A stretch of 64,000 nt of DNA from contig OZ038385.1 of the NCBI GenBank assembly GCA_964036045.1, positions 1,116,001 to 1,180,000 on the forward strand, written 5' to 3'. Made by a program: the position numbers and the translations under genes. Of the stretch, positions 1 to 9,052 are shown piece by piece; position 1 is the stretch's first letter, and each line of letters opens with the position of its first letter. A model generated the notes under the pieces. It worked only from the letters and a program-made list of their open reading frames with translations, was not told the DNA's origin and did no database searches. The DNA is from Eutreptiella sp. 'Long Island Sound 2002' (lineage: Eukaryota > Euglenozoa > Euglenophyceae > Eutreptiales > Eutreptiaceae).

Positions 1-1
1 G

Positions 2-3000
2 GAGGCGCAGAAGGCGCAGCTGCTGCAGGCCCGGGAAGCCGAGGCGGCTCGCGCTCGGGAAGAGGCCGAGGCGCGAGCTGCCGCAGCCACCGCCGCCGCA
101 ATGGAGGAGGCAGAGGCCAAACTCCGCCACGAGACTCCCCCGGGAGGATCGCGAGTGGAGACCCTTCGAAGGCTTTTCGAAGGGGACGCCTCCTCCAGGA
201 TGAAGCTGGATGAGGCGGACACGGGCAGCAGTGGGAGCGGTAGCACCACCGCCCGTCGACGGAGGAAGGGCAAGGGGAAGACCCCCGAGAGGCCGCGGAG
301 GCCAGCGGGTGGGCACCCCCACGACAGTGACCCCTTCTTCACCGCCAGTGACGGGGATGAACGAGGCCGTCGACATCGCCAAGTGGTGGCTTGGACGGGC
401 GGAGGTGGCGGAGACGTCCCCATGGAAGGTGAGGATGAGGATCCCCCTCCTCCCTACCGGAGCTCCGAGTCCTCCGTGACCGAGACGCCCAGGTGGGGCG
501 ACATGGACGAGGATGACGACATGGACTTCGGCATCACGAGGAGGCGCCCATCCTCGGACCCACCGAGGCGACCCGGCGGAGACCCACCGGGACCCCCTGG
601 CGGAGGACCTTCAGGACCCCCTGGAGGACGCCCACCGAGTGGACCCCCTGGAGGCGGACCACCGGGCGGGGGAGGACCCCCTGGACTGGGCGGACCCGGC
701 GGAGGCCCTCCTGGAGGACCCCCTGGGGACCCCGGCGACCCACCAGGGAACGGTGTCCCGGATGCCATCTGGTGGTGGATTGTCTACCTCCGCAGGAGAG
801 TCCAGTTGCTCGAGCTGGAGGTAGATACGGGCAAGAGCGAGATGGCTCGCATCTCCACGGTCGCCGCGCGTGCGCAGAAGAACCTGGACATCGCCAGGGC
901 CGAGACCAAGTCGCTGACCAACGTCGTCAGCGGCCTGCAGGATAGGCTGGATGCGCTGGAAGCCCGTGGGAGGGTCGGCAGCGACCACCCACCCCTGGAG
1001 TCTGGCTCGTCGGACGACGGCTGGGGACCCGGACCAGGTCCAGGCAGACCCCACGCCCCCGGCGGAGCCCCCAGGAGTCGCCCCAGCGCCAGTGCCCCCT
1101 CTCTCACCGCCCCCTCTCACCACAGCGCGGGCCGCCGCAACGAGCGCGTGCCGCCCGGCAGTGGCAGTGAGGAATGGCGCGATGAGTGGCTCAGCGCGGA
1201 CTACCACAACCGCCGTGCCCCACCACGGACGCCTGTACGCCCCCGACGCCCGCCACCAGCCCCGGCGCCAATCCCCAGGGCTGGAGGACGTTATGGTGGA
1301 CTCAGGGATGAGGTCCCCAGAGGAGACGTGGATTGGGATGTCGGCGAAGGTGAGGACCTGGACCTGGACCTGGACCTGGAGGAGTTCGACATCAGCCCGC
1401 CGCGTGGTGTACGACGGGAGGCCGCTGAACGCAGCCGCCGGCGCCGTGATGAGGATGCGTACATGGATGCAGTACGGCGTGAACATTTCGGTTCAGCGTA
1501 CGTGGAGGAACCGCGGCGTAGCCACAGGGATTCCATGGAGGAGATGGACGTGGCGGCCGTGGGAGTCCGTGGGCGAGGCCGATGGGAACCTCGGTCGACC
1601 TCGCGGCCGGCGTTCATGGTCTCTAAGGCCGCGGACGCCGCCGTGTGGGAAGACTTGAAGGACATCAAGCCCCCCATGTACGACGGCAATCCCCTCAACC
1701 TCGACCGCTTCTTGGAGAAGCTGGACGATTGGGGGCTGGCCGTCACTGAAGACCAACCTCCCGCGGATGCGGAGAGATATGTCTTCAAACGGTTCAGGTA
1801 CCGCCTGCCGGAAGTGCTCGGCGAGCTATACTTCGTGGCGACCAAGGAGGGGAAAATCAAGACCCTCAAGGACGCCAAGAAGTGGCTCAACGAGCAGGAG
1901 CGGGTGGACGCTCCGCAGGTGGCTGCCAAGCGCTGGAAGTCCATCAAGCTTGAGCATGATGGACGGGAGATCCGCCTACGAGAGTGGCGGGACTTCCGAG
2001 GGAAATACACCCTCTTCCGCCGCAACGTGGAGGATTGGAACGAGGGTGACGAGCAGGCTCGCCTGCTCTCCATGCTACCGGAAGCATGGATCAAGAGGGT
2101 CACCAAGGAGGAATCCAAGAGGGCCAAGTCCAACCACACGGTCAAGATGATGCTCCCCAAGGAGTATCATACGAACGTGGTGAGTTGGGCGAAGAAGAAC
2201 GTGGCCCGGGATGTCAAACGGCACTCCCTGCGGAACGCTCTTCTCATCACCGTCTCGGGCGATCGCGAGAAGACCGCGATTTGGCGCCTTGACGACTGTG
2301 AGTTGAGCGGCCAGACCATCCGTCTGCAGCCCATCCCGGCGCGGATGAGCTGCGACGAGATCCTGGAGTGGGTTGGCGAGGAAGTACTCAAGGAGTACCG
2401 AAACCTCCACCACACCCGCGGGTTGAGGCCCGGCGACCGCGACGTCAACCACGTTGGCGAGGGGCCTGGCGGGGAATCTGCCATGGACCCAGCGGGAGCC
2501 GGCGGCGATGAGACTCTCGTCGACGATGACGACGACGATGAGCCCGCCGAAATGGCCGTGTGTGCCTTCGTGGCCAAGAACATGAGCGCGGGGACCAGGC
2601 CAGCAAACTGGAAGCCCTTGCAGCCAGGTTGGAAGAAGCAGGAGAAGAGGGACCCTCGCCGTATTGGCGACCCTCCGCTGTCCTTTGGGGAGTTCGTACG
2701 AGCTCACCCTCAGGGCTGTTTCGTGTGTTATGGGAGGAAGAAAGGCTTCAACCATGACCACCGAACATGCCCCGTCCACAAGGCCGACACGGAGGCTTAC
2801 AAGAAGGCGCACGGGTCGAGGAAGCGTGCGCCCGCGGGCATCCGGGAAGCCAAGATGGAGGTGGACAAGGAAGAGCTGGCCAAGCTGATGTCGTCGGTGG
2901 GGACCGAGTTGGCCAAGGAGATCCAAGAGATCAAGAGGAACTGGGTCCCCAGATCGGACAACAAGAACAAGGAGAACAACCAGAATGACCAGAACAAGGA

Positions 3001-3109
3001 CAAGGACAAGAACAAGGGTAAAGGAGGAGGTAAAGGGGGAAGAAGGAAGGGCGTCAACGACGTTGAGGCCGAGGAGAACACCCCCTCTTCCACAACCGAC
3101 GCCCCCTAG
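2..3109 (+). CDS. gag: Element 1 Gag polyprotein (Ty3/gypsy chromovirus), open at left edge
   Basis: Structural protein of a Ty3-type retrotransposon, expected to build the cytoplasmic particle and bind element RNA. The frame is open from base 2, so the true start lies outside the window; the first Met in view is at 101 and gives 1,002 residues. Counting from that Met: a Gly/Pro-rich stretch at about 150-215, a probable coiled coil at about 235-285, an Arg-rich linker, a conserved helical core at about 525-790 that is alignable with element 2, an acidic run near 810, a Cys/His motif at about 872-889, and a Lys/Gly-rich basic tail. The Cys/His spacing is C-x2-C-x8-H-x4-C, not the usual C-x2-C-x4-H-x4-C. 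The ORF ends at TAG (3107-3109), and pol continues in the same frame. The Gag call rests on position, the Cys/His motif and similarity to the gag of element 2. Confidence 0.85.
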   Translation, partial: EAQKAQLLQAREAEAARAREEAEARAAAATAAAMEEAEAKLRHETPPGGSRVETLRRLFEGDASSRMKLDEADTGSSGSGSTTARRRRKGKGKTPERPRRPAGGHPHDSDPFFTASDGDERGRRHRQVVAWTGGGGGDVPMEGEDEDPPPPYRSSESSVTETPRWGDMDEDDDMDFGITRRRPSSDPPRRPGGDPPGPPGGGPSGPPGGRPPSGPPGGGPPGGGGPPGLGGPGGGPPGGPPGDPGDPPGNGVPDAIWWWIVYLRRRVQLLELEVDTGKSEMARISTVAARAQKNLDIARAETKSLTNVVSGLQDRLDALEARGRVGSDHPPLESGSSDDGWGPGPGPGRPHAPGGAPRSRPSASAPSLTAPSHHSAGRRNERVPPGSGSEEWRDEWLSADYHNRRAPPRTPVRPRRPPPAPAPIPRAGGRYGGLRDEVPRGDVDWDVGEGEDLDLDLDLEEFDISPPRGVRREAAERSRRRRDEDAYMDAVRREHFGSAYVEEPRRSHRDSMEEMDVAAVGVRGRGRWEPRSTSRPAFMVSKAADAAVWEDLKDIKPPMYDGNPLNLDRFLEKLDDWGLAVTEDQPPADAERYVFKRFRYRLPEVLGELYFVATKEGKIKTLKDAKKWLNEQERVDAPQVAAKRWKSIKLEHDGREIRLREWRDFRGKYTLFRRNVEDWNEGDEQARLLSMLPEAWIKRVTKEESKRAKSNHTVKMMLPKEYHTNVVSWAKKNVARDVKRHSLRNALLITVSGDREKTAIWRLDDCELSGQTIRLQPIPARMSCDEILEWVGEEVLKEYRNLHHTRGLRPGDRDVNHVGEGPGGESAMDPAGAGGDETLVDDDDDDEPAEMAVCAFVAKNMSAGTRPANWKPLQPGWKKQEKRDPRRIGDPPLSFGEFVRAHPQGCFVCYGRKKGFNHDHRTCPVHKADTEAYKKAHGSRKRAPAGIREAKMEVDKEELAKLMSSVGTELAKEIQEIKRNWVPRSDNKNKENNQNDQNKDKDKNKGKGGGKGGRRKGVNDVEAEENTPSSTTDAP

Positions 3110-3160
3110 CGGAGCCCCTGCAGCCCAGGGCCCCAGCTAGGGCGGTCGCAGGATGGTGAC

Positions 3161-6100
3161 GTGGGAAGCGCCGATCCATCCCAGTCGGGAGTCGATAAGC
3201 ACAAGGGGACTGCCGCGGGCGGAAGGCCCGGTCTGGCGCCCAGTCGCGGAGGCGGGGTGAGGGCAAGTGAAGGCACGAACCCTTGCACCCGTCCGTCCTT
3301 CGCGACCAAGAACGTGTTTGATGTACTACAGGATCTATCCGAGAGTATCGGAGGATCACCCGGACCGCAGCTGGATGCTGCAGATGGGCAGCCTGAGCCC
3401 ATTGTCCACGACCTGCACCAGTCGCTTGTGGAGCTTCTGGAACGGCCGGAGATCCTGAGTTTGCACGCCGTGCGCCGTGTCGGTCGCGAGCGGCAGTTGC
3501 ATCTTAAGGTCCGTGCCCTATGCGGGGAAGTGGAAAAGGTTTTCGACGTGTTGGTCGACACGGGAGCTCAAGTCAGCTTGGTCAAGGCTGGCCTACTTCC
3601 ACCAGAGTGTCTGACCGACAGTCGGAAGCCTGTCAGGCTAAAGGTGGCGAACGGCCAGTACATGGTGGGAGGCACGAAGGAAGCGGCCATTGGGCTGCAG
3701 TTCGTGAACCATCGTGAGCTGAGCCGCCCAGACCTCGGCAAGGAAATCCTCCTGCACGGTAGCTTCTACGAGGCCGAGATGGACTGGGACATGATCGTCG
3801 GGTACGACTTCATGATGGAGACGGACTCCGGCGTCCTCCCGGCCCAGGCCTCCATGACCCTGTACCAGGACGACCAGCTCTCGTGGCTTTCGTCACCTGA
3901 GCACCATGTGGAATGCCAATGGATCCACCCCGAACGCAATCAGCTCGAAGTGGCCGCGCTGGACACTGAGCCTACTGGGCCAGCGAACCAGGAGTACGGC
4001 GTAAGGCCGGAAGTGGCGTACCGAGTGGTCGCGGACCTGGGAGCGTCGGATCTGGCCCTGGATGCGTTCTCTTCAGGAACCTCCGCCCATCTGCGGGTAT
4101 GTGAGAAGTACTGGAGCGCCCAGGACTCCGCGTGGAAGAAGCACTGGGGTCCGCATCAGGGATTGATGTGGATCCATTGCCCCCGTTGGGACATTCCAAG
4201 AGCGATAGCGAAGATTCGCAAGGACCGCTCCAAGGCAGTGCTGGTTGTTCCTATGGGATGCACCGAGGAGGAAAGTACCCGACATTGGGTAGCCTCATTG
4301 ACCAACATGACCTTGAACAAGGTCGTCCTACCGGCTGGAGAGAGTGTCTATCAGGACGCTAAGGGACAGCCCATGCCACCCCAGAGATGGCCAACAGAAT
4401 TCCACTATGTGGATGGGGGCCTTGATCAGGCCGACACCACGGACTTCGTGTGCGTCAACCGCATCATAGCAGAGCCATGGCGGCAATGCTTTGCGGTTCC
4501 CCCTGTTGACATCGAAGAATCGGACTCCGAAGACCCCCTCACTGAAGAGGAGTGGGATCTGGTTCAGGGGTATATGGATCAGCCCTTTCACGACTGGGGA
4601 AACCAGCGTGAGGGCAAAGGCCAGGACAAAGCCTGGTGGGAAGTGGACTCAATCGTCTCCGGTTCCTATGACGGGAATACCTTCGTGCAGAGGGTGCTGG
4701 ATCACATGTCCAGCCAAGACGAGCCGCCTGGCGGTAACCCACCCACCTACGGCGATCTGTTCCGAGGCAAGACCAGAGATGGCCCTTTGGGCCACCTGGG
4801 AAGACCACCTGAGCCGAAAGCGAGCGGGGTCGCTACCCCTCAAGTAAGCTCCGTGGTTCAAGTGCCCGGAAAAGCCAAGGCGGAGTCCGATGACTGCCCC
4901 AAGATCCAGGCGTTGAGGGCCAGGCTGAAGCAGAAGTATGGCGAGACCTTCTTCAGCGGCAAACCTGTGTTCCCCCCACCGGTGCGTGGACCGTATGGCG
5001 AGGCCAAGATACGACTGAAGCAGGACCCCCGTGTGTATCGTCACCGGGAGTTTGCCCTGAGGGGCGAGAGGAAAGAGGCCATGGAGAAGATCCTCCGTGA
5101 CTTCATCCAGAGAGGCTGGCTTGAGCCGTGCCACTCCGAGTGGGCCTCTCCCTGCTTCGTCGTCCCCAAGAAGGTTGCCGGTGAGTGGCGGCTCGTGGTC
5201 GACTACCGCGGCCTGAACGCCCAAACGCAGCACGACAGCTATACGCTGCCCCTCATTGAGGACATGCTGCAAAAGCAACACCGGCGGAGGATCTTCACGG
5301 TGATTGACCTGAAACATGGTTATCATCAGATGCCTCTCGCCGAGGAGTCCCGTGCCTGCACAGCCATGAGCACCCCACTTGGACCTCTCCAGTGGAAGGT
5401 GATGCCCATGGGCGTTACCAACGGCAATGCGGCTTTTCAGCGGATGCTGGAGAACCTGCTTGAGCCGGTGCGCGACTGTGCGGACCCCTTCGTGGACGAT
5501 GTGATCATCGCGTCCGGGGACCCCAGCATGAGCTACGAGGAGCTCCTGGAGGCACACGAGAGGGACGTCACTCGAGTGCTGGACCTTCTGGTCCGGCACA
5601 AACTCACGGGCAGCAGTGACAAGGCCACCATTGCGGTAAGCGAGGTGGTCTTCGCTGGCCACGTAGTCGGGAACGGGCAGCGAAAGCCCATACCTGGCAA
5701 GGTGGCTGCGATCGAGCACTGGGAAAAGCCCAAAACGGTCTCTGAGCTACGGGCGTACTTGGGGTTCTGCAATTACTACTCGGGGTATATCAAAATGTAT
5801 GCCGAGTATGCAGCCCCCATGACGACCATGCTCAAGGGCAACCGAGAGGAGACCAAGAAGGGGTCCAAGAAGGCTCTGGTCTGGACTGAAGAGTCTGACC
5901 GGGCCTTTGAGGGGATGAAGCAGGCGCTGCTATCCGCAGTGGGTCTGCACCTCGTGGATCCCGACCGAGGGTTCGTCCTGCGCACCGACGCTTCCGACTA
6001 CGCCATTGGGGCTGTGTTGGAGCAAGTGCTTGACGATGGGAGGCACGTGCCCGTGGCCTTCTGGAGCCGAGTCCTGGCGGAAGGCCAGAGACGGACGTGG

Positions 6101-8131
6101 ACGCCCCGTGAAAAGGAGGCGTATGCCATCGTCATGGCTCTCAGGAAATGGGCTGGGTACATAGCCCTCCATCCCGTCACCGTCTGCACCGACCATCAGA
6201 GTCTGCAGTCGTGGCACAAGGAGCACGTGGACACCCCCTCAGGTCCCGCCTCCCGACGGGCAAGATGGCACGAGACCTTGGCCAAGTTCGACCTTACGGT
6301 TGTTTATATTCCTGGAAAGGATAACACCGTGGCGGACTGTCTCAGTAGGTGGGCCTATCCCGCCAGCAAGGGCATGCAGGATATCTCTGCCCATGGCGAT
6401 GAGGCTGAGACCGCTGAAGCCAAGAGGATCATTGACATGGAGCGCCTGATGGAGGAGGAGGGTGCCAAATGCTTCGTCGTCATGGCCGCAGATGCCCCCC
6501 TCGCTTCGAGGGTGAGCAGAACGGTCAGTGTACTCGCCCCTGTGGGTGCCGCGGGCGGAAGGCCCGGTCCGGCACCCCCTGTGGGAGTGGAGTCCGACAA
6601 GCACCTCTTCCCAGAGTCTTGCCTCCAGGACGACTGGACCGACGATTACGCCAAGTCTGAGGCCTTTGCGGCCGAGTATAGGGCTGTGACCGACCCTGAT
6701 GACGGGCAGAAGTGGCCAAAGGGGCTGACTGAGGAAGATGGCAAGCTCTACCGGAATGGTAAGCTGCTAGTCCCAGAGTCCCGGGTGCTCGAGCTGTGTG
6801 AAGCTTGGCACCACCACATGCTGCACCCAGGGGTCAAGAAGCAAGCTCTTGACATGCAGCGTCGGTTCGAGATCGACCATATCGTTCTCTACACCGCCAT
6901 CAAGAAGGTCAGGAAGGGTTGCTCGGTCTGTCAGGCCTGCAATCCCGACAACCGGAACGTCAAGGGGGAACCCCAATGGACCCCGGTTCCTGACCAGCCC
7001 ATGGAGAGCGTGGCCATGGACGTCTTCTCCATGCCCGAAGTGCACATTGGCAAAGAGACCTTTGACTGTGTGGTTCTCTGTGTGGACCGCCACAGCGGCT
7101 ACGTTGTAGCCGTTCCGGCACGCAAAAAGGGGTTGCTTGCCAAGGAAGTGGCAGTCATGATGATTCGTCATTGGCTGACCGTCTTTGACATCCCCCGCAC
7201 CATTTGCAGTGACCGAGGGCCCCAGTTTACTGGTGGCTGGTTCAAGGCTATGTGTTCCCTCATGGGGATACGACATGCCAAGAGCGTTGCCTATCTCAGC
7301 CGGTCTAACGGCCGTGCTGAAGTGGCTGGACGGCAGCTGTTCGAGAAGCTGCGCAAGATCCACATCACCAATCCACGGCGGAACTGGTTCGAGGAGATGT
7401 GGCCTGCTCTGAAGGCCCATCATGACACCCCCACTCCGGGCGGTTTGTCCCCTCACCAGATTCTGTTTGGCAGGGACCCCCTGGGTAGGGGACTTCCCTT
7501 GTCTGGTGATGGCATGGCTATGGATGCCAAGGAGTTCTTCGCGCGGCAAGAGCAAACGGCGCGGGACATCCGCCAGCAGCTTGAGAAGGAGCATGCTGAG
7601 CGTCAGAAGTCCGCCCCGAGCTCGACAGCGCAGAAGTTCAGGGTGGGAGACCCGGTGTGGGTGATCAGACCCCGCCCCATGGGCACCCACCGCACCAAGA
7701 CCTGGTTCACACCCGGCGAGGTGGTCCGCAGGATTGGTGAGGACACCTACCGCGTCAAGGTGGGTCACGGACAGTTCCGGGAGCGCCACGAGAGTCAACT
7801 TCGTGCGCGGGAACCCGACCTCCGTGGCCGACATGTGTCCCTGGACTATGCCAGACATGAGGCCGACTCGGACGACGACTATGCTGAGCAGGACGACTAT
7901 ACTGTCGAGAAGATCCTGGCTCAGCGTCCGAAGGCCTCGGCACCCGGAGGCCTGGAGTTCAAGGTTCGTTGGCGAGGCTATGGGCCGTCCCACGACACCT
8001 GGGAACCCGTCTCCTCATTCGTGCCGCGGGTCAATACTCCCTTCATGGAGTACATCCGCAAGCACAAGACCAAGATCCATGTCTCGGACTTGGCAGCACT
8101 CACCCGGGCGATTGCAGCCAGGGGTGCCTGA
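3161..8131 (+). CDS. pol: Element 1 Pol: protease, Dam-like domain, RT, RNase H, integrase, chromodomain
   Basis: Intact 1,656-codon pol, counted from a GTG at 3161. The frame is the gag frame and is open from codon 3110, so read-through of the gag TAG would give Gag-Pol. Order by residue: aspartic protease (VDTGAQVSLV, about 130-215), a degenerate Dam/DIRS-type methyltransferase-like segment (about 280-430), reverse transcriptase from about 610 with FVDD at 777-780, RNase H (LRTDASDYAIGAV, about 940), integrase HHCC finger (about 1217-1264), integrase core with D near 1286 (MDVFSMPE), D near 1350 (ICSDRGPQF) and E near 1386 (NGRAEVAGR), and a C-terminal chromodomain at about 1580-1626 (FKVRWRGY, TWEP). 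The chromodomain marks a chromovirus and probably directs insertion to histone-marked chromatin. No stop or frameshift breaks the domains, so the protein could still be functional. Confidence 0.95.
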   Translation: MGSADPSQSGVDKHKGTAAGGRPGLAPSRGGGVRASEGTNPCTRPSFATKNVFDVLQDLSESIGGSPGPQLDAADGQPEPIVHDLHQSLVELLERPEILSLHAVRRVGRERQLHLKVRALCGEVEKVFDVLVDTGAQVSLVKAGLLPPECLTDSRKPVRLKVANGQYMVGGTKEAAIGLQFVNHRELSRPDLGKEILLHGSFYEAEMDWDMIVGYDFMMETDSGVLPAQASMTLYQDDQLSWLSSPEHHVECQWIHPERNQLEVAALDTEPTGPANQEYGVRPEVAYRVVADLGASDLALDAFSSGTSAHLRVCEKYWSAQDSAWKKHWGPHQGLMWIHCPRWDIPRAIAKIRKDRSKAVLVVPMGCTEEESTRHWVASLTNMTLNKVVLPAGESVYQDAKGQPMPPQRWPTEFHYVDGGLDQADTTDFVCVNRIIAEPWRQCFAVPPVDIEESDSEDPLTEEEWDLVQGYMDQPFHDWGNQREGKGQDKAWWEVDSIVSGSYDGNTFVQRVLDHMSSQDEPPGGNPPTYGDLFRGKTRDGPLGHLGRPPEPKASGVATPQVSSVVQVPGKAKAESDDCPKIQALRARLKQKYGETFFSGKPVFPPPVRGPYGEAKIRLKQDPRVYRHREFALRGERKEAMEKILRDFIQRGWLEPCHSEWASPCFVVPKKVAGEWRLVVDYRGLNAQTQHDSYTLPLIEDMLQKQHRRRIFTVIDLKHGYHQMPLAEESRACTAMSTPLGPLQWKVMPMGVTNGNAAFQRMLENLLEPVRDCADPFVDDVIIASGDPSMSYEELLEAHERDVTRVLDLLVRHKLTGSSDKATIAVSEVVFAGHVVGNGQRKPIPGKVAAIEHWEKPKTVSELRAYLGFCNYYSGYIKMYAEYAAPMTTMLKGNREETKKGSKKALVWTEESDRAFEGMKQALLSAVGLHLVDPDRGFVLRTDASDYAIGAVLEQVLDDGRHVPVAFWSRVLAEGQRRTWTPREKEAYAIVMALRKWAGYIALHPVTVCTDHQSLQSWHKEHVDTPSGPASRRARWHETLAKFDLTVVYIPGKDNTVADCLSRWAYPASKGMQDISAHGDEAETAEAKRIIDMERLMEEEGAKCFVVMAADAPLASRVSRTVSVLAPVGAAGGRPGPAPPVGVESDKHLFPESCLQDDWTDDYAKSEAFAAEYRAVTDPDDGQKWPKGLTEEDGKLYRNGKLLVPESRVLELCEAWHHHMLHPGVKKQALDMQRRFEIDHIVLYTAIKKVRKGCSVCQACNPDNRNVKGEPQWTPVPDQPMESVAMDVFSMPEVHIGKETFDCVVLCVDRHSGYVVAVPARKKGLLAKEVAVMMIRHWLTVFDIPRTICSDRGPQFTGGWFKAMCSLMGIRHAKSVAYLSRSNGRAEVAGRQLFEKLRKIHITNPRRNWFEEMWPALKAHHDTPTPGGLSPHQILFGRDPLGRGLPLSGDGMAMDAKEFFARQEQTARDIRQQLEKEHAERQKSAPSSTAQKFRVGDPVWVIRPRPMGTHRTKTWFTPGEVVRRIGEDTYRVKVGHGQFRERHESQLRAREPDLRGRHVSLDYARHEADSDDDYAEQDDYTVEKILAQRPKASAPGGLEFKVRWRGYGPSHDTWEPVSSFVPRVNTPFMEYIRKHKTKIHVSDLAALTRAIAARGA

Positions 8132-8373
8132 TCAGCGCCCTGGGCTCTCCCCTGATGTGCCTTGAGGCGCTTGTGAGGCCGACGAACCGTCCCTTACTTG
8201 CTTGCTCTCTTCCATCTTTCGGTGACAGAGTGGCCATATACCCCCCCCTGCTGAATCCAGAGGAGGATGGCCCCTCTTTTCTTCTATTCGTCACTCCCCC
8301 CCCCCTGCTGAATCCTTGGGAAACCAGGTAGGGCGACTGACCTTCATATTTTTGAGCTCTTGGGGCCTTGAAG
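8132..8373. other. Element 1 3' untranslated region
   Basis: Non-coding tail of element 1. It contains a C-run unit followed by CTGCTGAATCC twice (8241-8258 and 8296-8315). The string GGCCATATACCCCC (8232-8245) recurs at 20018-20031, in the matching position behind pol of element 2, so it is probably a family-specific 3' signal. GTAGGGCGAC-TGA near 8330-8340 resembles GTAGGGCGC-TGA near 20153-20163 and may mark the polypurine tract and LTR start. The sequence changes abruptly at 8374 into the 340-bp repeat, so the 3' LTR of element 1 is lost or reduced to about 36 bp. Confidence 0.5.
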
Positions 8374-8635
8374 CCTTCCCTATTGGGCTAGGATTTAGAG
8401 GCGTGGGAGTGAACACATTTTTGGGGTTTATGTAGTGACTTGTGACATATGGCATTCAGCCATCTCATTTGACCTGGTTCAGGGCAATATGTTGGTGAGT
8501 CAAGGGAAGGTCTTGAGTCCAGGGAATGAGGGGTTTATGGCTGTGAATGTGTATGTTTACCTCTTTCCCCAACTTTGCTTTATTTGTGTTTATATGCCAA
8601 TTTCAGGGCTTTCTTCCTTGGTGCAATTCTTGTAC
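8374..8635 (+). repeat. 340-bp flanking repeat of element 2, left copy, first part
   Basis: These 262 bp match 22173-22434 with one difference that I can see. The copy is interrupted after GTAC (8632-8635) by the long LTR and resumes at 11586. The left edge abuts the element 1 tail. As the two copies bracket element 2, they are either its LTRs or the terminal parts of longer LTRs. The unit does not begin with TG or end with CA, which leaves the LTR call open. Confidence 0.8.
8632..8635. repeat. Target-site duplication GTAC, left
   Basis: GTAC directly precedes the TG of the long LTR and is repeated at 11582-11585 directly after its terminal CA. The uninterrupted repeat copy carries GTAC once (22431-22434), which confirms a 4-bp duplication. 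Confidence 0.9.
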
Positions 8636-8859
8636 TGAAGCGGTACCCAGAACCCCATGGCCAGGTTACGGCATACAACCGGTCTCCGGTCCACTAACCC
8701 CATGCACGGCGTGTTCCATGCCGTGAAGCCCCGCATCGGCAACCGATGCACCGCCAGCGGAGATTTGGGTATCAGAATATCAGGAATCAACAGGGTTTTA
8801 TTTTCATATTGTTTCCGTCAATTTTTATGCTTCCGTTCCGATACTCACTGTTTTGACTG

Positions 8860-8895
8860 CTGGCGGTTGGTTCGCGACTTTACCGTAACCGCCAG
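8860..8895. promoter_or_regulatory. Inverted repeat CTGGCGGTT...AACCGCCAG in long LTR
   Basis: Nine-base perfect arms (8860-8868 and 8887-8895) enclose an 18-base spacer containing TCGCGACTTTA. The same arms and much of the spacer occur at 63722-63757. In the diverged relative near 20.62 kb the arms are decayed. AACCG/CGGTT is MYB-core-like, so an enhancer role is possible but inferred. Confidence 0.45.
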
Positions 8896-9020
8896 TTTAA
8901 CTGTTTATAATGGAAATTTTAACGTTATCCGTCACGAAGGCTCCAAAGTCGCCAGGAACTGCATGGATGCTTCCGCAATTTTCATAATTAATACTCGCAA
9001 CCTTAATCCGAATTTTTCAG

Positions 9021-9052
9021 GATGTCGAAATCGGATTTTCGACTTCGACATC
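9021..9052. promoter_or_regulatory. Conserved palindrome GATGTCGAA...TTCGACATC, copy 1
   Basis: Nine-base perfect arms flank ATCGGATTTTCGAC, within which a second, overlapping inverted repeat can form. The palindrome is identical at 20774-20805 and 63883-63914, while surrounding LTR sequence has diverged, so it is probably under constraint as a protein-binding site or RNA hairpin. Confidence 0.5.

Noticed and set aside
4649-5719. 356-codon minus-strand ORF across element 1 RT
   Set aside because: Antisense shadow of the RT coding strand; no domain recognised.
6767-7993. 408-codon minus-strand ORF across element 1 integrase
   Set aside because: Antisense shadow of a catalytic region with all DDE residues in the plus frame.
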